Under the pieces are notes generated by a model. That model saw nothing but the letters and a program-made list of their open reading frames with translations. It did not search any database and was not told the origin of the DNA. The position numbers and the translations under genes are program-made. A stretch of DNA of 64,000 nucleotides, taken from NCBI GenBank assembly GCA_028023455.1, contig JAQFVV010013327.1, positions 1-64,000 on the forward strand, in the 5' to 3' direction. Source of the DNA: Epiperipatus broadwayi. Lineage: Eukaryota > Onychophora > Udeonychophora > Euonychophora > Peripatidae. Shown here piece after piece: positions 10,660-25,905 of the stretch. Numbering within the stretch: position 1 is the first letter of the stretch; each line of letters begins with the position of its first letter.

Positions 10660-12000
10660 TTTCATTTGTTAATTGAAATGAGTTAACTGTTAGTTACTCT
10701 TCCAATTTTCTATTGGCCTAGTGAATTAAAGTTGTATGTTTTTGACTGGTCAATTACTGAATCAGCAGTAAAAGTGTATTCATCTTTTAATATTAGATTC
10801 GTTTTAGTTTACTTTGTAAAAAGCAAATTGATAATTTGTCAGACTATGAAAGAAAGTTTTTTTCGAAAATAAATTTATATTTATAATTACAAAAATATTT
10901 TATAGTGGTAAACATTCATAACCTATTAGAAAATGGTCCATACTTCATTGATTTCTTTTTCAATTTACTTTAGTAAAAAAGTAAAGACTTTTTTACTAAA
11001 GTGTTACCTACTTTTCTAAAATAAGTCAAATTTTCAGCATATTTTATCAAAATGATTTATAATATATAAAAAATACTAAAAGAATACTCTAAAACATTCA
11101 TTTTAATTTTCAAAATTAAAACAAAGAACTTGCAGCAGTGAAAATTATTGACAACCTCTCCCTTTTGTTCTAAATGAGAGTTAACTAATCAGCATCTAGG
11201 AAAGTCTGCATCTCCCATGGTTGTAGCTTCAAATTTAAATAATATTGATTTTTTACTTGTAAAATAATTCTAGAGAGGGCATTATCTTACACTAATTTTT
11301 AAGTCCTGAGAGCAAAATGTTGTATTATATAATGGTTGTAAATGTATAGTATAGGAGTTTGTTTTTGAGTATATGATTTACATTTTAATGGGTAATTAAT
11401 TTTATTGGTCAAGTGAGGTAAAACTCTAAACTTTTAATTGATCAATTCACAAACTCAACCATAAAAATATATTAATATTTTAATATTATATTCATTTTAG
11501 ATTCATTTGTAAAAAGTACATTAATAATTTGTCAGGTTATGAAAGTGAAAGAAAGTTTTTTTCAAAAATAAGTTTTTATTTATAATTATAAAAATATTTG
11601 ATAGCACATATCTAAAATGAACATTAGTAACCAACTAAAAAGTGTTGCTGCCATCAGTGATTTCTTTCTCAGTTTTACATTGCACAAAAGTAAATATTTT
11701 TTACTAAAATCTTAATTATTTTTATAATAATTTTATTGTTAGCATATTTTATCAAAATAATTTATAATATGTCAAAAATACTTTTAAAACGGTATAAAAT
11801 ATTCGTTTATCACTTTCGAAATGAAGAAAAAGAAATTGTAGTGTTGAAAATTATTGACAAGTGTTTTTGTTTGTCCTCAGTAGTTGAAAGCCAATCAAAC
11901 CTTAGAATGGACTGCCTCCTCCTTTTGTTAGACCTTCGATGTCAGTTTTATTGATTTTTCCTTGTAAAATAATTTAATACAGGGCAGCATCTTATAGAAC
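10660..12000. repeat. Old imperfect duplication, offset about 693-704 bp
   Basis: Diverged copies run from about 10660-11300 and about 11370-12000. Shared landmarks are ATAATTTGTCAG (10831 and 11524), GAAAGAAAGTTTTTTTC, CATATTTTATCAAAAT (about 11037 and 11742), GAAAATTATTGACAA (about 11139 and 11847) and CTTGTAAAATAATT (11257 and 11961). A 17-bp hairpin, AGTAAAAAAGTAAAGACTTTTTTACT, lies near 10970 in the first copy. There is no conserved reading frame and no element family is recognised. Confidence 0.6.
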
Positions 12001-12657
12001 TTTTTATAATATATCAAATGATGGTAAAATCTTTATCGTATTGTTAAAAATGACAGAATTTAAGCAACTTGAAGCCATCTCCAGGTTTAATCTAGAACTC
12101 CTTAAAAAAGTTAATCGGCTGAAATCATCTGTATAAATACTGATTATTGTGTATGAAAGTGTAAATTGTGATAAAAAGCATGTATTAATTGAAATTTGAA
12201 AGATTGAAAAAAATGTTTTTTAAAAGGCTACAACATTGTTCATGCACCATTTTATATAGAGAAGTTTTTTTTAGAAAGGTATTTTTGTTAAATGTATGTT
12301 AGTGTAAGAATATTTATAACAAAGCTGTATGTAAAATTAATTGATTTTTAGTAAGTTTGCTAATAATTTTTTTTTTAATTTAAGAACAGTGGTTTATTTT
12401 GAGAAAAAAGACAATGTTTTTGGAGCGTAAGATCATAAAATGTGTTTATAGATTGATTGGCTTTCAAAGAAAATGTTTATATTTCTGTGTAAGGGGGTTT
12501 GAAAAGTAGAAGAGGAAGTATAAAGTCAAATATAGAAGATGTGTCTTAGAAAATAAGGAGTATGGATTGCATTTGTATTCCTCAATGCATATATAATTAG
12601 CAGAAAGAAACTAGGTGTGTACTGGTATAGTGTACTGTGTGTGATTAAGTTTTTCAC
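12001..12657. other. AT-rich DNA before the LINE; likely its 5' flank or UTR
   Basis: No coding frame is supported. Base composition becomes purine-rich on the + strand from about 12480, as in the LINE that follows, so the last 150-200 bp may be its 5' untranslated region. Confidence 0.4.
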
Positions 12658-13545
12658 ATGAAAACAGTGAGTACGACCAGGAAGGATATAGCAGGTTTAC
12701 GTTTATATAGACAGTGTATAAATGTGATGAAAGAGATGAGAAAGTGGTTTCTAAGTGTAGATAGTCTAAAGAAAAAGACATGGGAAAGGTAGCTAAATGT
12801 AGTTGAGGAAGATGGGACAGAGTATGGTTTTAGTGGAATATCAGGAGATATAAGTGTCAAAATTAATAGTGTGATGGAGTTGGTTATCCAATTAATAAGT
12901 AAGATAGAGAAAGAGGTGAAGGATATAGAAGCAAAATTAAAATCGTTAGATATGAAGTGTGAGCAGATAAAAAAATTATTGAGTAGGAATGATAAGGAAA
13001 TAGTAGATAAGGAAGTGCATAACATGGTAGAAAATGCTATGTATGGAGCAGAGAAAGTAGACTATGAGACAGTATTGATAGATTCACTAATTAGAGACTG
13101 TGGGATATCATTGGAAAAGAAAATAGAAATATGTTTGTAAGAGTGTGTTTGCCTGGAAGTACAATTAGAGATGTGACAGATAAAGTAAAAAATAAGGTAG
13201 TAGAAATGTGTATGTTATAGTAGGGACTAATAATTTGTCAGAACCATCAGAGAGAGTAATGGTTGTGTATATAGAATTGATTAAGAATGTGAGTAAGATT
13301 AAAGGAAGAGTATGGATAATTGGATTATTACCAAGATTTGACAAGAAGAATTTGTCAGATAGAACATGTTCTTTAAATGAGAGCATGAACAAATTGTGTA
13401 AAAATATGTTATGTTTGTGGATGTGTGTGATTGGTTTATTGGAAAGAGGGAGTTATATAGTAAAGACGGATTGCACTTAGGGAAACAAGAAAGTGAAATT
13501 TTAGGGAGTCTGATTTGTAAAGAATATAATTTGGGAAACTTATAA
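12658..13545 (+). pseudogene. LINE ORF1 with coiled coil and SGNH/GDSL-type esterase domain
   Basis: ATG at 12658 (MKTVSTTRKD) begins a frame with one stop near 12789. The frame then runs open through a coiled coil (about 12880-13020) to 13140. After a frameshift it continues with LPGSTIRDV, then GTNNL near 13225, KGRVWIIGLLPRFDKKN near 13300-13350, and finally DGLHLGK near 13470 before a stop at 13543. The order GxTI, VGTNNL, GLLPR, SLNE and DGLHL matches the SGNH-hydrolase domain known from ORF1 of CR1/L2-type LINEs; DGLHL carries the catalytic D and H. Frameshifts and stops make it inactive. ORF2 of the same element follows after about 195 bp. Confidence 0.7.
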
Positions 13546-13739
13546 AGGGTGGTGGGGTGGTAAATTGCAGTATTATCAAAATAAAAAAATGGATGGTATG
13601 TAAAAAGTAAGCAAATGAGGTTTGATTTAGATATCAGTATAAATGTGGAGAGGGAATGAGTCTATAAAAGTAATGGTAAGCCAGTTATTGATAAATGTAA
13701 TGGAAAAGAAAGAATCAAATAATTTATAAAAGAGTAGTT

Positions 13740-16140
13740 AGGAAAGAAGAAATTGTTAAAATTGGGTATTTGAATATGCAAAATGGTAGGAGACCATAAA
13801 TATGGTTGGAATTAAATGAAACAATTGGAAATGAAAAACTTGAGGTATGAGATTTACTGGAAACACAAACACATCTAAGAGAAGAAGAACCTATTTTCGA
13901 AGATTTGGAATGGCACAGTATTAATAGCAAAAGAAAGAAAATGAGATAGTGGTATAGGTGTTGTATAAAAAAATATTTAAATACTGTTAAATGCCAAGAA
14001 CGTTTGTGTTTTGAAATAAGGTTGGGAAAACAAGAATAAATGGGGCTATAGTTTATGTAGCTACTGCAGATAGTCAAACTATAATGAAGTGGACCTGTAG
14101 CATATATGAATGTCTAGTTAACATATACATAGTTTTAATGTAAAGAGGAAGTGAATAATGATTATAGGAGATATGAATGGGAACATTGAGGAAATTTTGA
14201 TGATGTAGATAATAAGAATAGACATCTTTTAAAAAAAATTGTCAGATGGTGAATTTGAGCATTGAAAATTTATCAATTTTTATGAGAAACAATACACATA
14301 TTCTAGAAATAATATATTCCACAAAATGATGTATTGGTAGGGAAAGAGGGAATGAATAAAATACAGAAAATTAAAGAGTTTGACAATAAACAGAGAGTAC
14401 GTAATAATGATCATAATTACTTTATAATTGAAATGGTTAGTAATGTGATGGAGAATAGAAATAATAAATAAAAATAGAAACAATAGTGAAAGATGTGGAT
14501 GGAGAGTGAATGATAGGAATAATTTGGAAGAGTATAAATGCAAGTTGAAGAAACCATGGATGAATTGGTTGGGGATGAGTATAAGGACTGGTGTGAGGAA
14601 ATTGAAAAAGTAACAAATAGAGTTTTAGGTGAGAATATTCAGAAGAATAAAAGTAATAAAAATGAGCGATTAGTAAAAGTGTAAAACAGAGGAGAAAAGC
14701 AGGCAGAGAATATAAGTGTGATATTAAGAACAAAGAAAGTGAAAAAGATATTAATGCTAAATGGGAAAAGTACTTAGAGAAAAAGAAGATAACTAAAGTA
14801 GACAATTGATGACAGAATATAGTATATCTCTAAATAAGAATTAGAGAGAATATTGAAGAAGTATATAATGAATACAGAAAAGATGTTACACGTGAAGGAC
14901 AGTGGGATAGTAAATGTGAAAGCATATAGTAATATTCGGTCTACAGAAAATGAACTAAATGAGGCAGAAAAGAAATTGAAAAGTGGAAAGGCAAGAGGTT
15001 TGGATAGATGGGCAGCAGTGATGGTAATGAATTTAAGGCATAGGCAAAAAGTAAAGTTATTATCATGTTCTAATAAGATGGCGCAGCAGAAATTTCTTCT
15101 GGGTAGAAATTTGGGAATGGATGAAGCTTTAGTGGATATTATTAAATTATATGAAAATAATTACTATACATATCAATAAGGGGATATAGAATCAAGTGAA
15201 GTTAAAAATGGGGTAGGACTAAGGTAATGATATCCTATGTCACATATTTTGCTTTTGTTATATTTGAAGAAAATGGAGAGAGCAATAGAAAGACTGGGAA
15301 GAGGGATAGACATACTGTTAATATATGGCAAGGGAGTACATACATTGTTGCATCTATTTGTGAAGATGATGTATTTTTGTGCACTGAAAGAAGACAAGAT
15401 ATGGACGCTATGCTGAGGACATTCACATGGATGGTTAAAGAGATGTGATTAATTTTAGTGAAAAAAATCAAATTTAATGATTGTTAATACCGGGGAAAGA
15501 GAAGATAAATAATTTTTATTGGGGGATATAAAATTATGTGTGGTGAACAGATATAGTTATTTGGGAATCACCATGAGTAATCAGAAAAATTGTGTGGATA
15601 AATGAGAGAACAAAATGATAGATGAAGCAATGAAAAAAAGGGATTGATAAAGAAATTAACATTATTTTCATATAATAAATATGATGTAACTAGAATCGTA
15701 GGGAAGGGAGTGGCAGTAGCACAGTTATTAGACTACTTAGAAAAAGGACAAAGGGAAGTAGAAAGACATGCATTAGATGCAGGTGTGTAGACAATAAATG
15801 AAGCAGTTCAAGGAGAAATGGTATGGCCAATTTTTTATATGAGAGATGCAAAAAGCAAAATGAAAATATTTGGTAGATTTCAGTTTATGGATAATAGAAG
15901 AATAACCAAAATAGTATTTAATTTGGTTATGAGTAAAGGGCAAGGAACAAGATGGGTGAGAAAGTTAGTGCAGTATGCAGAACATTTAGATAAAGAATTT
16001 ATATAAGTATACTAGTACAAGATGTGGAATGATTGTGTTAAGAGGATTGTTGAATGTTATAGGAATGGGATAGAAAAATAGATGCATTAATAACAAATAG
16101 GGAGTTGGAAAGATTGATAACTAGTGTGGAGAGTAAAAAG

Positions 16141-16182
<42 letters not shown>

Positions 16183-16480
16183 AACCCATTTACTTCCATT
16201 TACTTCTATATATATATATATATATATATAGAAGTAAATGAAAGATTGGGTGCAAGTTAATTTATGATAATAGCCAGGAAAGTAGTTTATTGTTTAAGGG
16301 TTGAATGGGATCTTTAGCAACAAGGGAATATACATGTAAAAGAAAAAAAAATAAAGATGATTTCGTCTACAAGTTGTGTAAGGAAGGCATAGAAAATATT
16401 AGGCATCTGTTAATTCAATGGAAATGTTTAAAACCAGAAGGTACAAATAATGAAGTTATGGAAGACTAAATATAAACACA
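13740..16480 (+). pseudogene. LINE ORF2: endonuclease plus reverse transcriptase, heavily decayed
   Basis: The order of domains is preserved though the frame changes repeatedly. IVKIGYLNMQNGRR (about 13750) and LLETQTHLREEE (about 13855) are endonuclease blocks. A GDMN-like block (YEWEH) lies near 14170. ENELNEAEKKLKSGKARGLD (about 14950) is the pre-RT block. SYVTYFAFVIFE (about 15230) precedes the catalytic block EDDVFLCTERRQD near 15360, where the expected A of ADD is E. YLGITMSNQ near 15555 is the thumb block. Near 16370 a segment reading KLCKEGIENIRHLL resembles the C-terminal LCxxGxExxxHLL block, whose final cysteine region is mutated (IQWKC). It is interrupted by AT repeats at 16143-16231 and by the TIR element at 16490. 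Confidence 0.65.
16143..16250. repeat. Two (AT)n runs forming a potential hairpin inside LINE ORF2
   Basis: (TA)n at 16143-16180 and 16208-16231 flank short arms TTTACTTCTATA and TATAGAAGTAAA. The second (AT)n block could therefore fold into a perfect stem. It lies within the LINE coding region just before the C-terminal domain, so it arose after the element inserted. Confidence 0.7.
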
Positions 16481-16602
16481 GTGATTACACCTGGGTCTCA
16501 TTTTATGCCGATTTATTTAATACAATTTTGAAGTTATGTGATTCATGTTTTCTCTTAATATCTTTGTATGCAGTTTTTTATGTGATAAAAAATATTATAT
16601 CA

Positions 16603-16701
16603 GAAGTCAAGCTCCGATAATGCACTATTACTTTAAATATTACAAATTTTGCACATTCACATCATATTTAATGTAATAGCGCATTATCAGAGTTCGACTT
16701 C
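16603..16701. repeat. Inverted-repeat hairpin, 29-bp arms
   Basis: Left arm GAAGTCAAGCTCCGATAATG plus CACTATTAC, and right arm GTAATAGCGCATTATCAGAG plus TTCGACTTC, pair with three mismatches around a 41-bp AT-rich loop. Possibly a subterminal fold of the 1.3-kb TIR element, or a tiny MITE within it. Confidence 0.75.
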
Positions 16702-16988
16702 CATATAATAATTTCAATATTTTCAGCACTTTATAATAGTACTGTAATATATTTTATGCAATAAAGAAGTTCATAATTCACTTAAAATCAGGATTTCTGC
16801 ATTTTATATACACACATTAAATTTTACAAGATTATAATGTAAATCTGTTCAACTGTTAGAGGTGCCTATGCTATGCATGTTCTTGTTTTTGCATTTTAAA
16901 TCACATTCTATTTTTGCTTTTTTTTAAAAAAAGTATGTAATCAATTAATCATTTAGTATATGCAAGTTTATTTTTAAAAAGTGAGTAA

Positions 16989-17188
16989 CAGTGTTGGGTA
17001 CAATTAAATTTGACAATTAAAATCTGATTTTTAATTGTAATTAACAATTTAAAAATTACATAATATGATCTGAAATTAATGTGATGTGAAATGATGAAAT
17101 TTGATTTTTAAATGGAATTGAAAATTAAAGACAAAAATAATAATTTAATTTTTAATTGTAAGTTTTAATTAAATTTTACCCAACAGTG
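16989..17188. mobile_element. hAT-type MITE, 200 bp
   Basis: Terminal inverted repeats CAGTGTTGGGTA (left) and TACCCAACAGTG (right) extend into AT-rich arms based on AATTAAA words. The flanks are GTGAGTAA (16981-16988) and GTGAGTGG (17189-17196), an 8-bp target-site duplication with two changed bases. The CAGTG-type terminus and 8-bp duplication are the established signature of hAT transposons. There is no coding capacity, so it is non-autonomous. Confidence 0.85.
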
Positions 17189-17790
17189 GTGAGTGGGTGT
17201 CTTTTTATTATCGTAAGTCTAAGTTCTTATTTTTATTTTAAATTTTTAGTTTACGTTAATAGAGAGGTAAAAAAAACACCCAAGAAAATGAATTTCTTTG
17301 AAAACAAAAATTTCAATTTTATATTGCTTAGTGAAATGGGAAAGATCAACAGTGATTGGAAAATGTTTTAGTTTGGATGAATTCACTATAAGACCAATTT
17401 AAAAAAATGAATTTGGCACTAGTTGTATTTTCTCCTTTGACGAATCTGATGTCTCAAATAGCGATAATGATTAAAATACCATACATGTATGAAAAAATGT
17501 AAATTACATATAATAATGTATTGTTTTGAATAAAATTAAATACTGTAGCTACTAAAAAAAGTAAAAAAAGTTTGTCTTGTACCAATTCATTTCAAATTTG
17601 AATTTTTTATTAGTCATATTTTATTTTATTTTTTAATGCAAAATTTAAAGTGATTTTACATTGTTGCTTTGCTTTTATGTGATTTTGGGAAAATTACAGA
17701 ATGTTTCCCCCATTTTTCAAGGTAAGTTAAGTCTATTTTTGTGTGTGTGTTTTCTGAGGAATCTATCTACCGCATAAAATGAGACCCAGG

Positions 17791-18000
17791 TGTGTACAAA
17801 AAGTGGGTTATTGGTTTTTATGCTGGGCTTGGGAACAGATAAAAAGATTTAGATATAAAGATCATGGAGTTGACAAAGATTATGGTGTGGAAATTGAATG
17901 GAGGAGGATATGGAGAATCTTAGGTGGGGTAATGAAAGGGAAAGTAAAGTGGCTAACAGGTTTCTTTGGGCATAGTTACTGAGAGATTCTTGACTTTGTA
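17791..18000 (+). pseudogene. 3' remainder of the LINE ORF2
   Basis: Purine-rich, GC-richer sequence with WVIGFYAGLG and KWLTGFF in alternative frames resumes directly after the right TIR of the 1.3-kb element. Its composition matches the LINE upstream and not the AT-rich DNA that follows, so I infer it is the displaced C-terminal end. The C-terminal part of LINE ORF2 is weakly conserved, so the identification rests mainly on position. Confidence 0.4.
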
Positions 18001-18855
18001 TAAGGATAATTCACAGTGGATCACATCATATCAGCTTTAAAATAACAACAATGTAAAAATTGCCTGTTTTAGTACAAGTTAAAGATATGTCTGACTAAAG
18101 GTAAAGTCGAAAATTAATCATTAAATAATCTAAAATTATGTTTAAATTCTAAAAAGTCAACAAATTATTTTTATTTCCCTGATTATTAACTAAAATGACT
18201 TACAATTATTCTAATTGCAAATTACTGAAGGCTTGATAAAGGGAGTTAGATCATACAGGTGTTCGGAATATCATAAATTCTGAGAATGTATCAATAGTTT
18301 TTAGATAGCAAGCAAAACGATTTGAAGAACTAAAAGAATTAGAAATTTGTGTTGTGTATTATATTATTTTCAATATTTTTTTAACGTTTTGATTTATAGA
18401 GACTGCACTAAATATTAGAAAGAACAATATTATGAAATTAATAGAATGAATAAAATTATCTCTGAAGTTTCTAAATTAATTAAAAAGCAAATTTATCATG
18501 TTAACAACTTTAGTAAAATATAGGTGTAAATTACAATGATAACAGTAATTCAGTGCAAATGATTTTAAATATTTTTGGTGATAATTAATCTTTACTTGTT
18601 ATAGTTTTATCCCAATTAAATCTAATATCTCATAATCTGTTTTAAAAATATAACATTACATTTACAGTTAACAAGATGATTATTAGGCTTATTCCTAAAA
18701 TCTTTTCATAATTATTTTTACGATATATAATACTACTGTTAGTATATTCAAAATTAATAACTAAGTTAGGACATAACCTGTTGTGTGTTTTTTTATAATT
18801 TGTGATATTTGAAATTATTAAATCTATATACAATTTATACTATAACTAGATATAC
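18001..18855. other. AT-rich DNA, nothing recognised
   Basis: No gene, repeat or transposon terminus can be supported. Confidence 0.5.
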
Positions 18856-18891
18856 CTGGTGCTGGAGTGGTGATCCGCGTTGTTTTTGGCA
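18856..18891 (-). other. Candidate 36-nt microexon
   Basis: On the minus strand a pyrimidine-rich tract ending GTAATTTTAG is followed by a GC-rich 36-nt stretch that starts TGCCAAAAACAACGCGG, ends CAG and is followed by GTATAT. Acceptor, length divisible by three, open frames in all three phases and a CAG/GTAT donor all fit a real internal exon. In one phase it would encode PKTTRITTPAP, a Thr/Pro-rich linker-like peptide. Its surroundings are strongly AT-rich for more than 1 kb on both sides. No neighbouring exon with a recognised protein could be found, so the gene is unknown. Confidence 0.4.
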
Positions 18892-23103
<4,212 letters not shown>

Positions 23104-23506
23104 TTTATGAATTATATTGTTCCATAAAGATCATTTAATGTTTATTATAAAATTAAAATAAGCAATAAGAAATTTATTTACTATGTTAATAAAAGTCAAC
23201 TTTTTCATTACTATAAGTACAATAAAAATAATTAGATTAAATTTATATAAAAAGAGATGGAAAAATAATTTCATTCTTTTAGGGAAATATGATATATCAT
23301 GTACAGGGGTGATAGTTTCATTCATAGCAATTAAATTGACCATGTTTATATATGTGTATAACCAAAACACTTAAAATTAATTCAATAGTTTAATATTAAA
23401 TCTTCAATATTTACAATGACAGAAAAATGTATTTTGGCCAATTTGCTCCTGGTGAATTTTTTCTTAAGTATTATACATTAAAATACATGTAAAATGGTAT
23501 AATTTA

Positions 23507-23613
23507 TTATAATATTTTTTCCCAAAAAAAATCCCCACAAAATTCAAAATTCCCACTCTTACAATAGACATAAGCCCCACACTTACATGTTCCATCATTG
23601 TCTGCTGCCAAGG
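23507..23613 (-). CDS. Candidate cysteine-rich terminal exon
   Basis: On the minus strand an acceptor-like GAACATTTTACAG is followed by an open stretch of 34 codons, after a two-base phase. It contains DNDGTCKCGAYVYCKSG and FEFCGD, then WEK, and ends in TAA at 23507-23509. The Cys spacing is C-x-C-x5-C-x7-C. An AATAAA overlaps the stop codon. This resembles the end of a small secreted cysteine-rich peptide, but I do not recognise the family and no signal-peptide exon was found upstream. A donor-like GTAAGTG inside (at the first Cys codon) would instead make it a 27-nt internal exon. The run of eight T near the end is a likely place for sequence error. Confidence 0.35.
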
Positions 23614-24799
23614 CTGTAAAATGTTCAGTGTTTTACAATATTGTAGGTATCAATGCCAGAAAAAATGTTCATTTGCAATTTTATTATGGTTTTAGATATT
23701 TTTAAAAATAGTTTGCACTATATTTATATGATATCAAATATATAAATTAATAACTTATTTTGACTTGAAATACTTTATTTTCAAAAGTATAATGTTATAT
23801 TAGCAGATAATGTAAATATGGCCAGAAACAAGTTAGAAAATTCTAGCTCTGATATAAAGACTCTAATTTACATTTATGAGTAAGAAAAACCACAATTTGG
23901 CAATAAATATTCCAAAAATTGAAGCTTTTAAAGCATAATTCATTAGACGCAACAGAAATAAAAAATTATTCGATCATTTTTTTCAAAATAATCAAAAATC
24001 AAGTAGGTTTCACTGATTTTGTAAACTGAAAATACTGAAAATAATCTTTTTAGAAACAATGACATGTAAAGTCTTCATCTTATTTGTGATCTCACTTTTT
24101 TAATATTTACAGGGAAAAAATGTGAACATTTAAAATTTTCTTCAGTAGTAAACAAAAATATCTATCAAAGGAAGTCAAATTTATTATTTTCTGATATGTA
24201 ATAATCATTTTATCATACAATTTATGTTGATGTGTGAAACAAAGATAAACATCACAATAGCAAAAAACTATAGGGTTAAAAAGAAAACAATATGAAATAT
24301 TTCATTAATACATAATTGTAATTTGTAATTTATAATGAAGTTTTTTAATGGCAATAGCCAAAAAGTGGTTTTATAATGTAAACTTTACAACTAGTATTGG
24401 AGAACGATGCAAGAAAAAGTATTTATTTATGATATAATTATGTTTCCAAATTGTATTTTTTTCATACTAAAGATTATTTACCATAAATATTGTAATATTG
24501 CTTCAAAAAATTAAAAATATTGCAATGGATAAAGCAGTTAAATATATGTAATGTTCATCAGAAAGAGCTCCTAGATAACAAATCTAGACTGTGCTATATA
24601 ACACTCCTAACTAATAAGAACAAGCTATAGAAAAACTAGTTATGTTTGCTAGGAAATCACACTCATAGCAATCTCACTAACCATACAATCTTGTTTATTT
24701 TCTTTTGATTATCTAATATTCACAAAACTTAGAAAGTATATTATAAATATAAAACATATATAAATATTACAATCATAAAGCTAATCAGGTCAATAAATA
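23614..24799. other. AT-rich DNA, nothing recognised
   Basis: No gene, RNA or repeat can be supported here. Confidence 0.5.
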
Positions 24800-24969
24800 A
24801 TTTAAATTATCCCAAATCCAAAATTCAACCAGACTCGCCAAAAAAAATATTAAATCACAACCAAAGGTTTCACTGCTACAAGTAGACTTCTCAAGTTTAA
24901 AGAACTACAAAAATGACACCATATATATATATTACTAGAAATTACCCACAAATCCACTTACTTCCCATC

Positions 24970-25290
24970 AACTGATAATATTAAAATAACTCTTAAATAA
25001 ATTGATTGCTTCAGAATAATAAATTTTAAATAATAAATATTTTTTATTCTTATTTTGACTTTATATCTCCCAAATCAGACAACCTTATCTTCATCAAAAT
25101 TCATAGTGTGGCTTCTATCTTTTTCATGGAAATAAAAAGCAGAACTAAGATATTTATTTCTAACTCTACATTTGTGAATTTTTATTCTTTTATTTAAACT
25201 CAAACTACTCTGACCTATGTAGTTTTACAAAAACAATAGATAAATTACACCACAACAGGAATAGTCCTCCTATCATAAATTTTCATTGTA
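24970..25290 (-). pseudogene. Penelope-like GIY-YIG remnant, left arm
   Basis: Minus-strand frame beginning near 25270 with GVIYLLF, a stop, then YIGQSSLSLNKRIKIHK and YLSSAFYFHEKD. It parallels the right-arm copy residue by residue but has more stops and a changed cysteine region. YIGQS is the conserved second half of the GIY-YIG catalytic block. Only the C-terminal endonuclease remains; the reverse transcriptase is absent. Confidence 0.6.
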
Positions 25291-25352
25291 TTATTTAATA
25301 ATATAAATAATAATATAAATAATAATTTATTAAGTAATACAAAAGAAATTTT

Positions 25353-25660
25353 TGATAGGAGAATGATTCATGGTGTAGTATATTTTATCCCTTGTTTGTG
25401 TAAGGAAGTTTACATAGGTCAGAGCAGTTTGAGATATAAAGGAAAGAATAAAGGTTCATAAAAGTAGGTTTAGAAGTAAGTATCTTAGCTCAGCTTTAAA
25501 TATCTCTGAAAATGATACAGGTCATAATATTACTGTTTTTGAGAGAATTGAAATCAAAAGAAAAATTAAAGAATCTTTATTATTGAAAATTTATTATTCT
25601 GTAGCAATTAACTTAGTTAAGAGTTATTTTAATATTAAGAGTGGATGGAAAGTAAATTGA
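25353..25660 (+). pseudogene. Penelope-like GIY-YIG remnant, right arm
   Basis: Frame containing VVYFIPCLCKEVYIGQSSLR (about 25375-25435) then, after a one-base frameshift, RIKVHKSRF, SSALNIS and a stretch with KESLLLKIYYSVAINL, ending in a stop near 25660. Y-x-I-P-C-x-C and VYIGQ are the hallmark of the GIY-YIG domain of Penelope-like elements, and the later E is the expected catalytic glutamate position (KESLLLK). About 100 residues, which is the usual size of that domain alone. It is non-functional because of the frameshift and the missing reverse transcriptase. Confidence 0.7.
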
Positions 25661-25905
25661 TTTTTGGATTATATATATATATATATATATCCAAAATATC
25701 AATATCAATTATACTATATATCTAATATTATATATATATAAATTACACTATATATAATATTAGATATATAGTGTAATTTTTATACTTCTTTACACTAGAG
25801 AAATCTACTTGTAGCAGTGAAATATTTGGTTGGCTGTGTTTTAATTATTTTTTTCTTGGCCAGTCTGATTGAATTTTAGATTTGGGATGATTTTAAAACA
25901 TATGT

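Larger units (their letters stand above)
16490..17790. mobile_element. 1.3-kb TIR DNA element inserted in the LINE
   Basis: The ends are inverted copies of CCTGGGTCTCATTTTATGC: 16490-16508 and, in reverse complement, 17772-17790. Directly outside are TGATTACA (16482-16489) and TGTGTACA (17791-17798), which match at six of eight positions and could be an 8-bp target duplication. LINE-like coding sequence lies on both sides. Inside are a 29-bp inverted-repeat hairpin at 16603-16701 and a separate hAT-type MITE at 16989-17188. A 61-codon ORF at 17186-17371 has no recognised motif, and no transposase is visible. The superfamily is open; the possible 8-bp duplication points to hAT. Confidence 0.65.
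24800..25905. mobile_element. Head-to-head pair of 5'-truncated Penelope-like elements
   Basis: An inverted repeat about 1.1 kb long is centred on an AT-rich spacer near 25310. The outer ends (TCCCAAATC at about 24810 and its complement at about 25890) and the block CACTGCTACAAGTAGA (about 24870; complement about 25810) pair across the centre. Each arm reads outward from the centre as a GIY-YIG endonuclease tail followed by a 3' UTR. Two 5'-truncated copies meeting at their truncated ends is a known arrangement for Penelope-like elements. The right arm has an additional AT-rich hairpin insertion at about 25665-25785. Confidence 0.65.
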
